NCBI GenBank assembly: GCA_016222805.1
Contig: JACRQG010000013.1
Coordinates: forward strand, 62,001 to 126,000
Origin: Verrucomicrobiota bacterium
Lineage (GTDB): Bacteria > Verrucomicrobiota > Verrucomicrobiia > Opitutales > Opitutaceae
DNA length: 64,000 nucleotides
Direction: 5' to 3'
Numbering within the stretch: position 1 is the first letter of the stretch; each line of letters starts with the position of its first letter. This document shows positions 61,067-64,000 of the stretch, one piece after another. The notes under the pieces are model-generated. The model was given only the letters and a program-made list of their open reading frames with translations, ran no database searches and was not told the origin of the DNA. Position numbers and translations under genes: made by a program.

Positions 61067-64000
61067 TCAGAACGTGAGAGTGGCGGTGAACACGAACTGC
61101 CGCGGATCGATGATGCGGTAGGCCCAGGGGCTGCCGTCGAAGTTGACCTGCGTGGGCATCAGCCGTCCGTCCTCCATGATGTTGTTCACATTGAGCTGCA
61201 GCTTCAGGCCCATGCGGTTGCGGTCGAGCTTGAGGGAGTAGGCGAGCCAGAGGTCGGTGTAGAAGTTGCCGCTGTCGTAGACCGGGCGGGTGATGTCGTT
61301 GAGGTTGATCACGGTGGGGGCGTTGCGCGGATCGCCGACCTTGCCGTAGAAGCCGATGGCGGCCTTGGATTCCCAGCGCTGGCTGCCGCCGACGGAGAAG
61401 CCCTTGAACGGGCCGCCGGTGAACGTGTAGTTGGTAAGGAAGGACGCGTGGTACTCGCGCTCCAGCGGCGAGTTGGCGCCCTCGAGGGCCTTGGCAAGGG
61501 CAACCTGCGACTCCACGTTGGTGGCAAAGTAGCCCTGGGAGCTGGTGTTGCCGTCGGTGTTTTCGATCTGCGCCTGCGTGGCATAGCCGTAAGCGGACCA
61601 AAACTGCCGGAGCGACCACCGGCGCGAGGTGTTGGGATCCACGAAGTCGGGAATCTCCGGGGCGCCGATCGTCGTCCACTTGGGCATGCGCTCGGCCAGC
61701 CAGGCGTCGTATTGCGGGGCCACGTTGCGGTAGCTGGCCTGCGCCTTGGAACCGGAGAACTTCATCGTCCAGTTGCGGCTCGGGTTGTAGGTGAGCTGGA
61801 CTTCCACTCCCTTGGACTGGCTGTCCTGCGTGCCGCCGGAGCTGAGGCCGCTGTAGTAGAGGTACGGCAGTTGGATCAGCTCGTAGATCTTCCGCTGGTT
61901 GGCCTCGTCGGCGACGTTGTTGACCGCGTCGGTATTCCAGTTGGTGACCGAGATGATCTGGTTGAGCGTGCGCCCGGCGGCGATGCCGTTGCGGATCCGC
62001 TGGACGGCACTCGCCCAGGGGATGCCGAGGGTGGTGTCGCCGTAGGCGAGGCGGGTGAGCAGCGTGTTGGCGGCGTTGGTGCGTTCGTTGAGGCTCTCGG
62101 TCTCGTACCAGTTCACGCGGGCGACCAGCTTGTTCTGGAACAGGCTGAAGCCGAAGCCGCCGTCCTTGCCTTCGCCGGTGGGCTTGGGGAGCGGCTTGAA
62201 GAAGTAGTCGGTCTGGTAAGTGGCCGGCGGATTGAAGTTGTCGGACTGGTTGTAGTACAGCGTGAGTCCGTGGAGGAACTCGGAGACGAGCGAACCCTCG
62301 CCGCCGAGGCGCTGCACCGAACGCCAGCCCTTGAGCGGGCGGAAGGCGCCGCCAAGGGTCTTGGTGCTGCCGGAGAGCTTGTCCCAGCGCGCCCAGCGCC
62401 GCATCACGAGGTCGCGGTTGATCTGACCGGTGAAGCCGTCGACGTAGAGCTGGGTGATCGGGAGGGCGGGCTCGGTGACCCGGCCGCTGATGTCGGTGAG
62501 GGCGCCGGAGGTGGTGATGCGGGCGCGGTAGTCGTCCTGGCGCCAGCCGAAGGTGGTGACGAGGCGATCGTCCCAAAGGTAGCTCTGGAGGGCGAACTGG
62601 GTGCCCTTGACCTCCCGTTGGGTCCGGCGGCTGCCGTTGTCGGAGAAGACGATGTTCTCGACGAGCCGGTCCTGCTGGAACTGGCCGGTGTTGTAGTTCC
62701 AGACCTCGACGTTGGAGTTGAACGGCCGATTCCAGCCCTGGTTGCCGTAGAAGCCGGCCGAGTGAGAGACGCGGCCCTGGGGGTCGCCCGGGCTGGCGAG
62801 GTAGTAGTGGCGCGTGGTGACGGTGTTGCTCCACATCGCCTGGTTGGAGAGGGTGAGGTTGCGGGTGTAGCGCAGACGGGCGTCCGCATCCCCGTCGACG
62901 AAGTTCATGCGCCAGCGTTCGACGGTCCGCAGCGAGTCCTGCTCCTGCCACAGGCCGAGGAGGCGGTGGCGACCGAGCCAGCGGGTCCAGCCCGAGCGTT
63001 TGGTGAGGTCGAGATCGTAGGCGAGCATCACGCGGTAGTTGTCGTCGGTCTGCGGCTGGAAGAACGTGTCGAAGCCGCCGCCGGCGCCCTCGTAGATGAA
63101 GGGCAGGCCGACGTAGGGGTTGGGGGCGCCGTTGATCAGGCGGGTGTTGGTGTCGATCCCGATGGTGGCACCCTGGAGCTGGGCGATGCCGAGGTTGGAG
63201 GTGTCGTCGATGTCCTGGCGGAACCAGCCGGCGTTGAGGTAGAGATTGGGGAGGAGCTGTTGTTCCAGCTCGAGGTTGTAGTTGGCGGCGCGGGTGCTCG
63301 AGAAGTTGGGCTGGACGGTGTTGTAGTTGGTCCAGTCGTAGATCGACTTGTCGCTCACGCCGGCCCAGTTCCAGCTGCCGTAGGTGTAGGTACGGCCGTT
63401 GATCGTGGTGGTGGGGGTGGGCAGGTTGCCGGAGGCGGTCCAGAGCCGGTCGGCGATGAGGAAACGCGGGTCGTTTTGGGTCCAGCCGAGGGTGGCGGCG
63501 GTGGGGGTGGCGGTGACCGGGTTGGTGTGCGCCGGGGCGTAGAACTGCGGCTGGCGGGCAAAGAAGCCCCAGACCGTGCCGTTGTCGATCATGCGCACCG
63601 GCCGGGCGACGTCGTCGGGGACGATGCCCGGGACGAAGAGCGGGGAGGTCGTGGTGCTCATGGCGTTGCCTCCGAGGATGGTGTTGACCGCCGCGACGTA
63701 GCCGGGGGAATTCACATTGGAGACGTAGGGCCCGAGGACGCGGCCGGTGTCGCGGATGGTGATGGTGCGCGTGAGCGCGTCGTAGACGGGCCGGCCGGAC
63801 TGGAGCCAGGGCGTCACCTGATCGCGGGGGGTGAAGAAGTTGGGCCGGTTGGCCTCGTTCTCGTAGTTTTCGGCGAAGCCGCGAATGACGGTGTGCTTGA
63901 ACGGCTTGTAGGTGACGGCGCCGTAGTGGCGGCGGTAGCGGTCGCTCGATGGGGTGCGTTCGAACTGGCGGTTGTCGTAGAGGAAGGCCCCGTAGACGGC
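61067..64000 (-). CDS. TonB-dependent receptor (3' part, 5' truncated by window edge)
   Basis: The frame is open to the window edge, so at least 977 C-terminal residues of a large outer-membrane receptor are present and the signal peptide and much of the plug lie outside. The sequence is a long series of amphipathic beta strands with aromatic ends (LYLNAGWFRQDI, NYRVMLAYDLDL, FALQSYLWDDRLVTTFGWR, WTMKFSGSKAQASYR) and ends FVFTATLTF, the C-terminal Phe signal for BamA insertion. Such receptors import siderophores, cobalamin or oligosaccharides; the ligand is unknown. The asymmetry of very large receptors of this kind is common in Opitutaceae. A strong terminator follows. Confidence 0.9.
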   Translation of the reverse strand, partial: AVYGAFLYDNRQFERTPSSDRYRRHYGAVTYKPFKHTVIRGFAENYENEANRPNFFTPRDQVTPWLQSGRPVYDALTRTITIRDTGRVLGPYVSNVNSPGYVAAVNTILGGNAMSTTTSPLFVPGIVPDDVARPVRMIDNGTVWGFFARQPQFYAPAHTNPVTATPTAATLGWTQNDPRFLIADRLWTASGNLPTPTTTINGRTYTYGSWNWAGVSDKSIYDWTNYNTVQPNFSSTRAANYNLELEQQLLPNLYLNAGWFRQDIDDTSNLGIAQLQGATIGIDTNTRLINGAPNPYVGLPFIYEGAGGGFDTFFQPQTDDNYRVMLAYDLDLTKRSGWTRWLGRHRLLGLWQEQDSLRTVERWRMNFVDGDADARLRYTRNLTLSNQAMWSNTVTTRHYYLASPGDPQGRVSHSAGFYGNQGWNRPFNSNVEVWNYNTGQFQQDRLVENIVFSDNGSRRTQREVKGTQFALQSYLWDDRLVTTFGWRQDDYRARITTSGALTDISGRVTEPALPITQLYVDGFTGQINRDLVMRRWARWDKLSGSTKTLGGAFRPLKGWRSVQRLGGEGSLVSEFLHGLTLYYNQSDNFNPPATYQTDYFFKPLPKPTGEGKDGGFGFSLFQNKLVARVNWYETESLNERTNAANTLLTRLAYGDTTLGIPWASAVQRIRNGIAAGRTLNQIISVTNWNTDAVNNVADEANQRKIYELIQLPYLYYSGLSSGGTQDSQSKGVEVQLTYNPSRNWTMKFSGSKAQASYRNVAPQYDAWLAERMPKWTTIGAPEIPDFVDPNTSRRWSLRQFWSAYGYATQAQIENTDGNTSSQGYFATNVESQVALAKALEGANSPLEREYHASFLTNYTFTGGPFKGFSVGGSQRWESKAAIGFYGKVGDPRNAPTVINLNDITRPVYDSGNFYTDLWLAYSLKLDRNRMGLKLQLNVNNIMEDGRLMPTQVNFDGSPWAYRIIDPRQFVFTATLTF

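Noticed and set aside
1-64000. tRNA, rRNA, CRISPR array, insertion sequence or prophage
   Set aside because: Intergenic gaps were read on both strands; no TPsiC-like box with paired stems, no spaced repeats and no transposase or phage motifs were seen.

Overview
The window is high-GC chromosomal DNA that looks like a member of the Verrucomicrobiota, most probably Opitutaceae-like. The main pointers are a PVC-type heme-binding CxxCH protein next to a Gfo/Idh/MocA oxidoreductase, a very large TonB-dependent receptor ending in Phe, many lipoproteins and LPS-type glycosyltransferases (so a diderm cell), the MEP isoprenoid pathway, and a Wood-Werkman (methylmalonyl-CoA) propionate pathway. The taxonomic call is inference from gene content. 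I saw no tRNA, rRNA, CRISPR array, insertion sequence or prophage, and the sequence reads as core chromosome.

Layout. 0-8.1 kb: the 3' end of a sensor kinase coupled to a nucleotidyltransferase, an orphan ABC-2 type ATPase, a Gfo/Idh/MocA protein, a large secreted cytochrome, a Gly-rich lipoprotein and SurE. 8.4-22.6 kb: one co-directional block for propionate metabolism. It holds a 5S-type carboxyltransferase, methylmalonyl-CoA mutase (mutA, mutB), its chaperone meaB, methylmalonyl-CoA epimerase, a 12S/MmdA-type carboxyltransferase, a biotin carrier, two OadB/MmdB-type membrane decarboxylase beta subunits, two gamma-like proteins, three tiny membrane proteins (39, 70 and 52 residues) and a biotin ligase. 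22.8-26.3 kb: rpsO-pnp with structured leaders, then a DciA/DUF721 gene with an apparent frameshift. 26.3-33.4 kb: an envelope glycan group (two GT2, a methyltransferase, GT9, an MsbA-like exporter) interrupted by an M20-type peptidase. 33.5-42.3 kb: a peptide-uptake operon with OppB, OppC, three OppA-like lipoproteins and an M28 aminopeptidase but no OppD/F. 42.3-47.3 kb: ispF, ispD, pyrF, ispE and ptsI. 47.4-55.9 kb: a lipoprotein, then a glycolipid-like locus (three glycosyltransferases, KAS II-type FabF, an ACP-FabZ fusion) facing a fourth glycosyltransferase and a YbgC-type thioesterase. 56-64 kb: queG, aroK, a threonine aldolase, a membrane TPR protein and the 3' 2.9 kb of a TonB-dependent receptor.

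The most interesting system is the 8.4-22.6 kb block. It encodes all three transcarboxylase parts (5S, 12S, 1.3S-like carrier) and two different sodium-pump-type beta subunits around a single biotin carrier, and no biotin carboxylase. Inference: carboxybiotin made from methylmalonyl-CoA can either be passed to pyruvate (transcarboxylase) or be decarboxylated at the membrane to export Na+, so one carrier would serve a branched carbon/energy switch. Most starts in this block lack a Shine-Dalgarno sequence, and a perfect 12-bp hairpin separates the soluble from the membrane half.
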